Numbered from the stretch's first letter, positions 15,301-24,049 are shown. The stretch is 32,813 nt of DNA from an uncultured Cetobacterium sp. (GCF_947038635.1 NZ_CAMQXC010000015.1:1-32813), one strand, 5' to 3'. Numbers and translations: made by a program. The notes: generated by a model from the sequence alone, not told the origin.

Positions 15301-16794
15301 ATGGCTAGAAATGAACTAAAAATAGGAACGGCTCTTTCAATGATGACGATAATTATAAGTTCAGTTATTCAGATTGTGTATACACCTTTATATATGAGAT
15401 ATTTAGGACCAGGAGATTATGGGATAAACTCATTAGTTCAATCAATAATGGGATATATAGCTATTTTGAACTTAGGATTAGGAAATACAATGCTAAGATA
15501 CACAACAAGATATAGAGCTGAAGGAAAAGTAGAAGAAGAAAAGTCATTAAATGGAATGTTTTTAGTAATTTTTTCTATTTTAATGACAATAGCTTTTATT
15601 ATAGGAGTTTATATTTATATTAATATAGGAAGATTTTTTGGAGAAAGATTCACGCAAATAGAACTTCAAAAAACAAAAGCAGTATTTGTAATATTAGCTT
15701 TAAATGTGATTATATCTTTTCCAATGGGAATTTTTTCTACTAATATAACATCTAAAGAAAAATTTATATATCAAAGAGGAATAAAATTGATAACAATTAT
15801 ATTAAATCCTATTGTAGGAGCAATCCTGATGATGAATGGATTTGGTCTAATAGCAGTAACTGTTTCAACTGTATGTTTTGCAATAGTGTCTTATTTGTTT
15901 GATATGATTTATGCTTTCAGATTAGGAATGAAAATAAAATTTTCTAAATTTAATAATGATATTTTAAAAGAGATATTTGTTTACTCGTTTTTTATTTTTT
16001 TAAATGTATTAATTGATCAAATTTATTGGGGAACAGATAGAGTTATAATTGGAAAGTATGTTGGAGTTCAAGGAATTGCTATATACTCTGTTGGAGCAAT
16101 ATTTAATACTCTTTATATGGGATTTGCATCAGCTGTTTCAGGTGTTTTATTTCCAAGAATAAATAGATTAATAGTAGAGGAGAAGCATCAAGAAGTAGAT
16201 GATATGTTTTTAAAAATTGGAAGATTACAATATATTCTTTTAGGACTAATTTCTTCAGGATTTATATTATTTGGAAAAGATTTTATAACTTTGTGGGTTG
16301 GAAAAGAATATATTGAGGCATATAAAATAGCATTATGGATAATGATACCGTTAACAGTTCCCTTAATTCAAAGCACTGGTGTAAGTATAATGCAGGCTAA
16401 AAATATGCATCAATTTAGATCAATAGTTTATTTTATAATAGCTATTTTAAATTTAGTTCTAAGTATTATTTTTGTAAAAAAAGTTGGAGCAATAGGATGT
16501 GCAATAGCTACGGGAATTTCTTTTATTTTAGGACAGATAATAGTTATGAATATATATTACAAAGTTTCAGTAAAACTAGATATAATTAAATTTTGGAAAA
16601 ATATTATAAAAATGTCAATACCAATAGGAATTGTTATGGTATTTGGATATATTCTAAACTATTATTTAATAGAGATTAACTATTTAAATTTTTTAATAAA
16701 AATAGGACTTTATACAGTAGCTTATGGAATACTACTTTGGTTTATGGGATTAAATAGTTATGAAAAATCTCAAGTTTATATATGGAAAAAATAA
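15301..16794 (+). CDS. Wzx-like polysaccharide flippase (MOP superfamily)
   Basis: A 497-residue membrane protein with about 14 hydrophobic helices, expected to flip lipid-linked oligosaccharides across the inner membrane. The N-terminus (IVYTPLYMRYLGPGDYGINSL, near 25-45) is the classic RfbX/Wzx start, and a central loop has WGTDRVIIGKYVG. It begins 8 bases after the pyruvyl transferase gene behind AGAGG and ends at a strong terminator. No polymerase or ligase gene is in the window, so the glycan may be a short unit or be completed by genes elsewhere. Confidence 0.87.
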   Translation: MARNELKIGTALSMMTIIISSVIQIVYTPLYMRYLGPGDYGINSLVQSIMGYIAILNLGLGNTMLRYTTRYRAEGKVEEEKSLNGMFLVIFSILMTIAFIIGVYIYINIGRFFGERFTQIELQKTKAVFVILALNVIISFPMGIFSTNITSKEKFIYQRGIKLITIILNPIVGAILMMNGFGLIAVTVSTVCFAIVSYLFDMIYAFRLGMKIKFSKFNNDILKEIFVYSFFIFLNVLIDQIYWGTDRVIIGKYVGVQGIAIYSVGAIFNTLYMGFASAVSGVLFPRINRLIVEEKHQEVDDMFLKIGRLQYILLGLISSGFILFGKDFITLWVGKEYIEAYKIALWIMIPLTVPLIQSTGVSIMQAKNMHQFRSIVYFIIAILNLVLSIIFVKKVGAIGCAIATGISFILGQIIVMNIYYKVSVKLDIIKFWKNIIKMSIPIGIVMVFGYILNYYLIEINYLNFLIKIGLYTVAYGILLWFMGLNSYEKSQVYIWKK

Positions 16795-16825
16795 AAAAGT
16801 GATGTAATTAAACATCACTTTTTTT
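16794..16825. terminator. Bidirectional terminator between flippase and HdeD-like genes
   Basis: A stem of about twelve pairs (AAAAAGTGATGT and its complement) with a six-base loop, ending in seven T on the right and an A-run on the left. The stop codon of the minus-strand gene (16810-16808) lies in the loop. Confidence 0.85.
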
Positions 16826-17356
16826 ATTAGTAATATATTCCTCTGTTAAGAAATGAATTCCTAAAAATAAGATATACCATCCAAAAACAACATACACAGC
16901 TTTGTCAGTTAATAGAGGTAATACTATAATTAAAGAACCAAATAAAAAATGTAAAAGACCTTTTACAATAACTAAGATTTTTACTTTAGCTTTTGTATTC
17001 TCCCAAGATGTAAGTTTATTATCTCTACCTAAAATTAAGATTAAGCCCTTTAGACATAGAAGCCCACCAATATAACTTGTAAAAAATAATTGACTAGTAA
17101 AAGTGTTTAAAAGAATGATAGCTACAGATATAAGCTCAATTATTCCTTCACCTAGAACAAGTCCCCAATGGAAGTATGGACTTTTTCGATTTGTCATTGA
17201 ATAGAAAATATGATATATACCATTTAAAAATAAAACAGTACTTAAAATATACTCTATATTTTGATTAAAAAATCCCATATTACTAATTCCAAGAGCACCT
17301 ATTAAAATATAAAAAATTCCTAATGTTAAGAAAAATGATTTAAATTTTATTGCCAT
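16808..17356 (-). CDS. HdeD-like DUF308 membrane protein
   Basis: A 182-residue protein with about six hydrophobic helices arranged as three helical pairs, the pattern of HdeD/DUF308 proteins. Typical segments are LGIFYILIGALGI (12-24) and a repeated glycine-rich helix with LCLKGLILILG in the middle. The family is linked to acid resistance in E. coli only by its gene context there; its molecular role is unknown. It has its own consensus promoter, arranged back to back with that of the aminotransferase. The family assignment is moderately secure, the function is not. Confidence 0.72.
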   Translation of the reverse strand: MAIKFKSFFLTLGIFYILIGALGISNMGFFNQNIEYILSTVLFLNGIYHIFYSMTNRKSPYFHWGLVLGEGIIELISVAIILLNTFTSQLFFTSYIGGLLCLKGLILILGRDNKLTSWENTKAKVKILVIVKGLLHFLFGSLIIVLPLLTDKAVYVVFGWYILFLGIHFLTEEYITNKKSDV

Positions 17357-17394
17357 TATAAAATCTCTCCTTATAAAGAATAGTTAGTAAATGA

Positions 17395-17423
17395 ATTATA
17401 TCAGAGTTTAGAAAACACTTCAA
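17395..17423 (-). promoter_or_regulatory. Promoter of the HdeD-like gene
   Basis: On the minus strand TTGAAG (17423-17418), 17 bases, TATAAT (17400-17395) preceded by TGA, an extended -10. Confidence 0.75.
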
Positions 17424-17434
17424 TTAAAAAAAAC

Positions 17435-17463
17435 TTCACATAAATGCGATAGATTGATATAAT
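17435..17463 (+). promoter_or_regulatory. Promoter of the aminotransferase gene
   Basis: TTCACA (17435-17440), 17 bases, TATAAT (17458-17463) with TGA just upstream, an extended -10. Its -35 is 11 bases from the divergent -35 of the HdeD-like gene. Confidence 0.75.
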
Positions 17464-17491
17464 ATTAAAAAAGTTTTTTTAGGAGGGACAG

Positions 17492-18682
17492 ATGTTTTCA
17501 AAAAATATACAAAATTTAAAAACATCTCCAGTGAGAGAGTTAATACCATATTCAAAAAAAGCTAAGGATGCTGGTGTAGATATAATACATTTAAATATAG
17601 GTCAACCAGATTTAGAAACTCCAAAGGAGTTCTTTGAAGCAATAGAGAATTTTGGAGAGAGAACAATAGCTTATTCAGACTCATCAGGGAGAAAAGAGTT
17701 AATAGACTCGATAAAAAAATATTATAATAATTTAGGGATAAATTATGAAAATGATGAAATACTAGTAACTGCAGGTGGAAGTGAGGCACTACTATTTACA
17801 CTAATGACACTTTTTAATACAGGTGAAGAAGTTTTAATTCCAGAACCATATTATGCAAATTATAATAGTTTTTTTGCTATGTTAGGAATTAAAGTTGTTG
17901 GAATTCCAACAAAATTTGAGGAGAATTTCAAACTTCCAGAAAAAAATGTAATTGAAAATTTAATTACAGAAAAAACAAAAGCTATAATGTTTTCAAATCC
18001 AGGAAACCCGACAGGATCAGTTTACTCGAAAGATGAGCTTTTAATGTTAAACGAAATTTCAAAAGATAGAAATCTATTTTTAATAAGTGATGAAGTTTAT
18101 AGAGAGTTTATTTATGATGGGAAAGATACAGTTAGTTGTGGAACTTTTGTAGATAATTTAGAGAGAATAATCCTTATAGATTCTATTTCAAAAAGATTCT
18201 CAACATGTGGTGCAAGAGTTGGAACGATATTAAATAAAAATAAAGAATTTATGTCTTATATTTTAAAATTATGTCAATCGAGATTATCAATATCAACTCT
18301 TGATATGGTTGGAGCAGAAGCATTATATAGATGTATGGGTAAAGATTATTACGAAGCTGTTAATAAAAAATATATGGAAAGAAGAGATTTTCTGTATGAA
18401 GGATTAAATAAAATAGATGGAGTGGTACTAAATAAGCCAGAAGGAGCATTTTATTGTATTGTTGAACTTCCTGTAAAGGATGCAACAGATTTTTCTAAGT
18501 GGTTATTAGGAGAGTTTTCATATGAGAATTCAACAGTTATGTTAGCACCAGCAAAAGGTTTCTATCAAAATGAAGAGTTAGGATTAAATAAAATTAGAAT
18601 ATCATATGCTTTAGAGTTGGATAGATTAGAAAAAGCGATAAAAATAATAGATTTAGGATTGAAAAAATATAATAATAAATAA
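17492..18682 (+). CDS. Class I/II PLP-dependent aminotransferase
   Basis: Fold type I aminotransferase, probably acting on aspartate, an aromatic or another amino acid with a 2-oxoacid. The 396 residues carry NIGQPD (35-40), SNPGNPTGS (168-176), SDEVY (199-203), the PLP lysine in SISKRFS (K234) and an arginine at 242 that may contact phosphate. GAFYCIVELP and IRISYAL near the C-terminus complete the pattern. An AGGAGGG site precedes the ATG. The gene stands alone, with its own promoter and terminator. The amino-acid specificity cannot be told from the sequence. Confidence 0.9.
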   Translation: MFSKNIQNLKTSPVRELIPYSKKAKDAGVDIIHLNIGQPDLETPKEFFEAIENFGERTIAYSDSSGRKELIDSIKKYYNNLGINYENDEILVTAGGSEALLFTLMTLFNTGEEVLIPEPYYANYNSFFAMLGIKVVGIPTKFEENFKLPEKNVIENLITEKTKAIMFSNPGNPTGSVYSKDELLMLNEISKDRNLFLISDEVYREFIYDGKDTVSCGTFVDNLERIILIDSISKRFSTCGARVGTILNKNKEFMSYILKLCQSRLSISTLDMVGAEALYRCMGKDYYEAVNKKYMERRDFLYEGLNKIDGVVLNKPEGAFYCIVELPVKDATDFSKWLLGEFSYENSTVMLAPAKGFYQNEELGLNKIRISYALELDRLEKAIKIIDLGLKKYNNK

Positions 18683-18683
18683 A

Positions 18684-18714
18684 AAAACGCTAGAATTCTA
18701 GCGTTTTATTTTTT
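18684..18714. terminator. Bidirectional terminator between aminotransferase and ruvC
   Basis: A perfect 24-base palindrome (AAAACGCTAGAA and its complement) centred on GAATTC at 18695/18696, followed by a T-rich run on the right and preceded by A on the left. The ruvC stop codon (18708-18706) starts within it. Confidence 0.85.
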
Positions 18715-19281
18715 TGAAAGAAGCTCTCTAAATTCTTTAGCAGTCATTCGATTACTTTTAATCTCTTTTTCTATTTTTATAGGAGCAGCCACCTTAGGTG
18801 TATATAAAGAGTTTGTAAGAGAGTTAATATGTGTAATAGCTACAGCAATGGCATCAGCGGCGTCATCTGGTTTAGGAATATCTTCTAGCTTTAAGATTTT
18901 TTGAACCATAAGCTGTACCTGTTTTTTATCAGCTTTACCATAACCAGTGATACCCATCTTAACTTGAAGTGGGGTATAACTTTCTATTTGTAAATTATTT
19001 TTTTTCCCAGCTAGGATTATAACACCTCTAGCTTGTCCGACACTAATAACCGTTTTATTATTTTTAAAAAAGAAAAGCTCTTCAACAGCCATGAATTGTG
19101 GAGTATAAAAATCTATAATCTCCTCAAGTTCGTTAAAAATTTGTAATAGTCTATCTTCCATAGGAAGATTTTTATCAGTGAAAACACATCCATATTTTAT
19201 TAAATTAATTTTATTTTCTTTATAATCTACAATTGAATACCCAACGATTGCAGTACCAGGATCAATACCTAAAATTCTCAA
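18706..19281 (-). CDS. ruvC: Holliday junction resolvase RuvC
   Basis: Endonuclease that cuts Holliday junctions with RuvA and RuvB. I place the start at a TTG at 19281, giving MRILGIDPGT and 191 residues. It lies about six bases after GAGGTGA, while the upstream in-frame GTG (19290) falls inside that site. Catalytic acids are visible: D7 in GIDPG, E67 in the VEE segment, and the DDAADA cluster at 139-144. GQARGV and TPLQVKMGITGYGKADK are also RuvC-typical. ruvA and ruvB are not adjacent. Confidence 0.94.
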   Translation of the reverse strand: MRILGIDPGTAIVGYSIVDYKENKINLIKYGCVFTDKNLPMEDRLLQIFNELEEIIDFYTPQFMAVEELFFFKNNKTVISVGQARGVIILAGKKNNLQIESYTPLQVKMGITGYGKADKKQVQLMVQKILKLEDIPKPDDAADAIAVAITHINSLTNSLYTPKVAAPIKIEKEIKSNRMTAKEFRELLSKK

Positions 19282-19354
19282 AAAAATCACCTCTAAAATA
19301 GTTTAACATGAGATAAGAAAAAAAACTAGGAGGTGTATATAAGTTTAAAAATTA

Positions 19355-19363
19355 TGGTATAAT
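19355..19363 (+). promoter_or_regulatory. Extended -10 promoter of the rfaE2 operon
   Basis: TGG followed by TATAAT (19358-19363), 37 bases upstream of rfaE2. No good -35 is seen at 17 bases. Confidence 0.6.
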
Positions 19364-19400
19364 AGAAAACATAAAAAGATAGCATAATAGGAGAGTATAT

Positions 19401-19862
19401 ATGATTTTAAAAAGAGCTATGGCAGCACAAATAATAGAAGAGTTAAAGATACAAAATAAAAAAGTAGTTTTTACAAATGGATGTTTTGACATTTTACATG
19501 TGGGACATTTAACATATTTAAATGAGGCTAAAAGACAGGGAGATATACTTGTTGTTGGAGTAAATTCAGATGCATCTGTAAAAAGATTAAAAGGTGAAAG
19601 TAGACCAATTAATAATGAGGTAGATAGATCTGAAATGCTTTGTGGTTTAAAAGCTGTAGATTATACAGTTATATTTGAAGAGGATACTCCTTGTGAGTTA
19701 TTAGATGAACTAAAACCTTCAATTCATGTAAAAGGAGGAGACTATACAAAGGATGATCTTCCAGAAACAAAGATTGTAGAGAAAAATGGTGGAGAAGTTA
19801 GAATTTTAGGGTTTGTAGAAGGAAAGTCTACAACAAATATAGTTAATAAGATACAAGGATAG
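19401..19862 (+). CDS. rfaE2: D-glycero-beta-D-manno-heptose 1-phosphate adenylyltransferase
   Basis: Cytosolic enzyme that makes ADP-heptose for the lipopolysaccharide inner core. The 153 residues correspond to the nucleotidyltransferase half of bifunctional HldE, here a separate protein. The nucleotide-binding motif FTNGCFDILHVGH spans 24-36 (HxGH at 33-36). VVGVNSDASVKRLKG and VKGGDY are family-specific, and the C-terminal GKSTTNIVNKI fits. The kinase partner (HldA/RfaE1) is not in the window. This gene is direct evidence for a heptose-containing LPS and so for a diderm. It leads a run with tsaE, tsaB and the flavodiiron gene. Confidence 0.92.
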   Translation: MILKRAMAAQIIEELKIQNKKVVFTNGCFDILHVGHLTYLNEAKRQGDILVVGVNSDASVKRLKGESRPINNEVDRSEMLCGLKAVDYTVIFEEDTPCELLDELKPSIHVKGGDYTKDDLPETKIVEKNGGEVRILGFVEGKSTTNIVNKIQG

Positions 19863-19869
19863 GTGAATT

Positions 19870-20346
19870 ATGAAAAAAATATTAACATTTGATGAAATCA
19901 ATAGATTAGCTAAAAAACTAGCAGATTATGTTTCTCCAAATACAGTAGTAGCTTTAATAGGTGATTTAGGAACAGGGAAAACAACGTTTACAAAAACTTT
20001 TGCAAAAGCTTTTGGAATAGAAGATAATTTAAAAAGTCCAACATTTAACTATGTTTTAGAGTATTTAGATGGAAGATTACCTCTTTACCATTTTGATGTG
20101 TATAGATTAGGAAGTCCAGAAGAAATTTATGAAATTGGTTATGAAGATTATATAAATAATGAAGGAGTAGCTCTTATAGAGTGGGCAAATATAATTGAGA
20201 GTGAACTACCTAAAAAATATATAAAGATAGAGTTTGAATATGCTTTAGATAAAGAATATCAAGAGGTTAGAAGTATTAGTTTAGAGTATATAGGAGATAA
20301 AGAAAAAGAGGAGGAGATGTTAAAATATGTTGATTTTAGCAATTGA
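19870..20346 (+). CDS. tsaE: tRNA t6A biosynthesis ATPase TsaE
   Basis: ATPase that supports the TsaB-TsaD complex in making threonylcarbamoyladenosine at position 37 of ANN-decoding tRNAs. The 158-residue length is normal. The Walker A motif is GDLGTGKTTFTK (31-42), followed by SPTFNYVLEY (switch-like) and LYHFDVYRLG, both conserved in TsaE, and a Walker B-like segment ending IEWANI. It begins 7 bases after rfaE2 and overlaps tsaB by 20 bases, consistent with translational coupling of the two partners. Confidence 0.95.
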   Translation: MKKILTFDEINRLAKKLADYVSPNTVVALIGDLGTGKTTFTKTFAKAFGIEDNLKSPTFNYVLEYLDGRLPLYHFDVYRLGSPEEIYEIGYEDYINNEGVALIEWANIIESELPKKYIKIEFEYALDKEYQEVRSISLEYIGDKEKEEEMLKYVDFSN

Positions 20347-20998
20347 TACATCTACAAATATAGGAACGGTAGCTATCTATGATAGTAAAAAAGGTGTTGT
20401 TGGAGAAATAACTTTAAATGTAAAACAAAATCACTCAGCAATAACAATGACAACAATAGATACACTATTTAATTTAACTGGAATAGATAAAAAAGAGATT
20501 GATAAAATTGCTGTTAGTACAGGACCAGGTTCATTTACAGGAATAAGAATAGGAGTAGGATTAGCTAAAGGATTAGCATATGCTTTGAAAAAGCCAATCG
20601 CTGGAATAAATGAATTAGATTTACTTGCAAATACGTATAATGGTGATAAAAAAGTTATAGCAATGTTAGATGCAAGAAAGGAAAGAGTATTCTCTGGAGT
20701 ATATAAGAAAAAGAATGATGCCTTTATGTTAGATGGAGAATATATGGCTGAAGAACTAGAGAATATATTAAATATTGTGGATGAACAAACTGTATTTGTT
20801 GGAGATGGAGCATCTGCGTATGAAGGTATAATAAGAGAAAGATTAGGAGATAAATGTATATTTATTAAAAAATCTTTAAATATATCTAGAGCTTCTTTAT
20901 TAGCTGAATTAGCTGAAAATAAAGAGGATAATTTATTTACTCTTGAGCCATACTATGTAACAAAATCTCAAGCTGAAAGAGAAAAAGAAGGTAAATAA
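20327..20998 (+). CDS. tsaB: tRNA t6A biosynthesis protein TsaB
   Basis: Non-catalytic ASKHA-fold partner of TsaD in t6A formation. The 223 residues start MLILAIDTSTNIG, the degenerate phosphate loop, and contain STGPGSFTGIRIGVGLAKGL (64-83), the best-known TsaB signature. The start lies inside the end of tsaE, about 11 bases after a GGAGGAG site, which is slightly long. The immediately following TTG codon is an alternative. tsaD is not in the window. Confidence 0.94.
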   Translation: MLILAIDTSTNIGTVAIYDSKKGVVGEITLNVKQNHSAITMTTIDTLFNLTGIDKKEIDKIAVSTGPGSFTGIRIGVGLAKGLAYALKKPIAGINELDLLANTYNGDKKVIAMLDARKERVFSGVYKKKNDAFMLDGEYMAEELENILNIVDEQTVFVGDGASAYEGIIRERLGDKCIFIKKSLNISRASLLAELAENKEDNLFTLEPYYVTKSQAEREKEGK

Positions 20999-21014
20999 AT
21001 ATCGAGGTGGGCTT

Positions 21015-23603
21015 ATGAACTCTTTTAAATTAAAAGATGGAATCTATTGGATTGGAGCACTAAATCCAGATCTGAAAGTGTTTGATGTAATTATGGAGAC
21101 TCAATTTGGGACAACGTATAACTCTTATTTAGTTAAGGGAGATAAAAAAATAGCAGTTTTTGAAACTGTAAAAGAAAATAAGTTTCAAGAGTTTTTAGAA
21201 AGATTAAAAACATGTTTAGATGACATCAGTAAAATTGACTATATTGTATTAAACCACACAGAACCAGACCATTCGGGATCTGTTGGAAAATTATTAGACT
21301 TAGCACCAAATGCTAAAGTTATTGGATCAAAAAATACAATTGAGTTTTTAAGAGGTATATTAAATAAAGATTTTCCCCATATAATTGTAGGACAAGATGA
21401 TACTATATCTTTAGGAAATAAAACATTGAAATTTATATCAGCACCGTTTTTACATTGGCCAGATTCAATGTATACTTATATAGAAGAGGATAAATATCTA
21501 GTGACATGTGATTCCTTTGGTTCTCATTTTAGTTTTGATGGTATATTATTATCAAAGGTTCCAGCTGAAAGACATAAAGATTATATGGTCGCTTTAAGAT
21601 ATTATTACATGTGTATATTTTCACCTTTTAGAAAATATATGTTAGAGGGAATTGAAAAAATTAAGGATTTAAAAATTGATGCTATACTTCCAGGGCATGG
21701 TCCTGTTTTAGACATTGATATTGATAAAATGATACAAACATATAAAAATTGGTCAACAGTAAAAAATCCAAATGAATTCAAAAGTATTATAATTCCATAT
21801 GCAACAGCTTATGGCTATACAAGAGAGTTAGCTCAAGAGATTGAAAAAGGAATAAAGGATTACAATTCTACTATAGAGGTAAAAAGTTATGATTTAAACA
21901 TAGATAACTTTGGAAAATTAGAAGGTGAAATTTTAAGAGAATTTCAATGGGCAGATGGAATACTATTTGGAAGTTGCACTATAAATGGAGATACATTACC
22001 GGTTATTTGGAATCTTTTAACATCGCTAAATCCAATTGTTCATGGTGGAAAATATGTATCAGCGTTTGGAAGTTATGGATGGAGTGGAGAGGCTGTTCCA
22101 AATATAATTTCTAGATTAAAAGAACTTAGAATGCATGTTATAGATGGAATGAAAGTTAATTTTAGAGCATCTAGAAAAGATTTAGATATGGCATTTGAAT
22201 TTGGAAAAGAGTTTGCAATGCATATGTCTTTGAAAACACTTCCAGAGAAGGTGGTGGATACAGTTATGGAAAATTTAAATCCAGATAGAAAATTAATGAG
22301 ATGGACATGTAGCGTTTGTGGAGAATCTTATATTCAAATTGATCCTCCAGAAGTTTGTCCGGCATGTGGAGTTGGAAGAGAATTCTTTGTCCCATCATCA
22401 TTAGATAAAAAAATTGAAAAAAGTGATGTCGAAGAAACAATAGTTATAATAGGTGGAGGAATTGCAGCTTTATCAACTGCTCAAGTAATTAGAGAAAGAA
22501 ATGACAAAGCTAAGATAGTTATTTTATCTAAAGAAAAAGAGTATCCATATTATAGAACACTATTATCAGAAATGATTGGAGAAAATATTTCAAGAGAAAA
22601 ATTCTTAGTAAAACCAGAAGAGTGGTATAAAGATAAGAAAATTGAAATTTCTTTAGAAAAAACAGTGGAGGATATAGATTCTAAAAATAAAATTATTAAA
22701 ACAGAAGATGGACAAGAAATATCGTATGATAAACTTATTATAGCTACAGGAGCAAGAGCTATGGTCCCAAGCATTGGTAACTCTCATTTAGAAGGAATAT
22801 TTACTGTTAGAAATAAAGAGGATGTAGATGCGATAAAAAACTATTGTATTGGAAAGAAAAAAGCTGTTGTAATAGGTGGAGGAGTTTTAGGACTAGAATC
22901 AGCATGTGGGCTTCAGAAATTAGGATTAGAAGTTTCTGTTATTGAGATGATGCAAAGGATGCTTCCAAGACAACTTGACGAAGAAGGTTCAAAAATATTT
23001 GAAACATGTATAAATAAAAGTGATATAAAGCTTTATAAAAACTCTAAAGCAGAAAAATTTGATGGAACTCAAAAAGTAGAGGGAATTCATTTAGATAGTG
23101 GAGAAGTAATTGAAGCAGATATTGTTATAATTAGTTCAGGAATAATTCCGAATAAAGAGTTAGCTGAAAAAGCAGGTATTGCTATTAATAGAGGAATAAT
23201 TGTCAATGAAAAAATGGAAACTTCTATAAAAGATATTTATGCTTGTGGAGATGTGGCTGAATACAAGGGAAATGTAATTGGATTGTGGCAAATATCTTCA
23301 GATCAAGGTAAAGTAGCAGGTCTTAATGCAGTTGGAATTGCTGAAAAATATGAGGATAAAATACAACCAGTTACTTTTGAAGGAATGGGAACAAAAATAT
23401 TCTCAGCAGGTGGTGTTTTAGAAACTCAAGATTCTATTTGTGAAAGAGATTATGATGATTTAATTTATAAAAAATTAAACTTTAAAAATAATGAATTATC
23501 ATCTGGAATATTAATTGGAGATATAGAAAAAGGTATAGTCATAATTAAAGGATTAAAAGATAAAGAAAAAAAAGGAAATCTATTAAAAAAGTTCTATAAA
23601 TAG
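21015..23603 (+). CDS. Multidomain flavodiiron protein: flavodiiron core + rubredoxin + NADH:rubredoxin oxidoreductase
   Basis: Probable soluble NADH:oxygen (and possibly nitric oxide) reductase for an anaerobe, with the whole electron chain in one 862-residue chain. Domain 1 (about 1-250) is a metallo-beta-lactamase-like diiron domain with every ligand visible: H81, E83, D85, H147, D166, H228. Domain 2 (about 255-405) is flavodoxin-like, beginning IIIPYATAYGYT. Domain 3 is a short rubredoxin with cysteines 432, 435, 448 and 451; the 12-residue gap between the pairs is far shorter than in classical rubredoxin. Domain 4 (about 474-862) is a pyridine nucleotide-disulfide-type oxidoreductase with IIGGGIAAL, a second VIGGGVLGLE and IYACGDVAE. 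The layout matches class F flavodiiron proteins known from clostridia. Confidence 0.93.
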   Translation: MNSFKLKDGIYWIGALNPDLKVFDVIMETQFGTTYNSYLVKGDKKIAVFETVKENKFQEFLERLKTCLDDISKIDYIVLNHTEPDHSGSVGKLLDLAPNAKVIGSKNTIEFLRGILNKDFPHIIVGQDDTISLGNKTLKFISAPFLHWPDSMYTYIEEDKYLVTCDSFGSHFSFDGILLSKVPAERHKDYMVALRYYYMCIFSPFRKYMLEGIEKIKDLKIDAILPGHGPVLDIDIDKMIQTYKNWSTVKNPNEFKSIIIPYATAYGYTRELAQEIEKGIKDYNSTIEVKSYDLNIDNFGKLEGEILREFQWADGILFGSCTINGDTLPVIWNLLTSLNPIVHGGKYVSAFGSYGWSGEAVPNIISRLKELRMHVIDGMKVNFRASRKDLDMAFEFGKEFAMHMSLKTLPEKVVDTVMENLNPDRKLMRWTCSVCGESYIQIDPPEVCPACGVGREFFVPSSLDKKIEKSDVEETIVIIGGGIAALSTAQVIRERNDKAKIVILSKEKEYPYYRTLLSEMIGENISREKFLVKPEEWYKDKKIEISLEKTVEDIDSKNKIIKTEDGQEISYDKLIIATGARAMVPSIGNSHLEGIFTVRNKEDVDAIKNYCIGKKKAVVIGGGVLGLESACGLQKLGLEVSVIEMMQRMLPRQLDEEGSKIFETCINKSDIKLYKNSKAEKFDGTQKVEGIHLDSGEVIEADIVIISSGIIPNKELAEKAGIAINRGIIVNEKMETSIKDIYACGDVAEYKGNVIGLWQISSDQGKVAGLNAVGIAEKYEDKIQPVTFEGMGTKIFSAGGVLETQDSICERDYDDLIYKKLNFKNNELSSGILIGDIEKGIVIIKGLKDKEKKGNLLKKFYK

Positions 23604-23617
23604 GTAGTAAATTAAAA

Positions 23618-23646
23618 TTGACAAAAATAGTTGTCTATGTTAAAGT
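23618..23646 (+). promoter_or_regulatory. Promoter of thioredoxin with internal inverted repeat
   Basis: A perfect TTGACA (23618-23623), 17 bases, TAAAGT (23641-23646) preceded by TGT (extended -10). GACAA (23620-23624) and TTGTC (23631-23635) form an inverted repeat across the -35 and spacer, a possible regulator site. Confidence 0.65.
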
Positions 23647-23690
23647 ACAAATATATTTAAAGGAATATTTTCCATATTAAGGAGGAAAAA

Positions 23691-24005
23691 ATGGGAAAGG
23701 TTTTAAGTTTAAATAATTCAAATTTTAAAGGTGAAGTTATTGAATCAAAAGGATTAGTATTAGTTGATTTCTGGGCTGATTGGTGTGGACCTTGCAAAAT
23801 GTTAGCGCCAATATTAGAAGAGCTTTCAGGAGAAACTGAAGCAAAAATCTGTAAGGTAAATGTAGATGAAAGTGGAGACTTAGCAGGAGATTATGGAATT
23901 AGAAGTATTCCAACAATGATTATATTCAAAGATGGAGTTAAAGTTGATCAAATCGTTGGGTTAAGACAAAAATCAGAGCTTTTAGAAAAATTGAATTCTT
24001 ATTAA
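23691..24005 (+). CDS. trxA: Thioredoxin
   Basis: Small cytosolic disulfide reductase of 104 residues. The active site WCGPC is at 31-35 in VDFWADWCGPCKM, followed by the cis-proline loop RSIPTMIIFKDG, all canonical. AAGGAGG precedes the ATG. It has its own promoter 88 bases after the flavodiiron gene and a strong terminator. Its thioredoxin reductase partner is not in the window. Confidence 0.96.
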   Translation: MGKVLSLNNSNFKGEVIESKGLVLVDFWADWCGPCKMLAPILEELSGETEAKICKVNVDESGDLAGDYGIRSIPTMIIFKDGVKVDQIVGLRQKSELLEKLNSY

Positions 24006-24017
24006 AATAATAAATAA

Positions 24018-24043
24018 AAAGGTTGCTACTGGCAACCTTTTTT
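24018..24043 (+). terminator. Terminator after thioredoxin
   Basis: A nine-pair stem (AAAGGTTGC with GCAACCTTT), a five-base loop and six T. Confidence 0.87.
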
Positions 24044-24049
24044 GTTTTA

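Noticed and set aside
19328-19359. Possible tiny leader peptide starting at a GTG after AGGAGG upstream of rfaE2
   Set aside because: It would encode nine residues and end at the promoter -10 itself, upstream of the expected transcript start.
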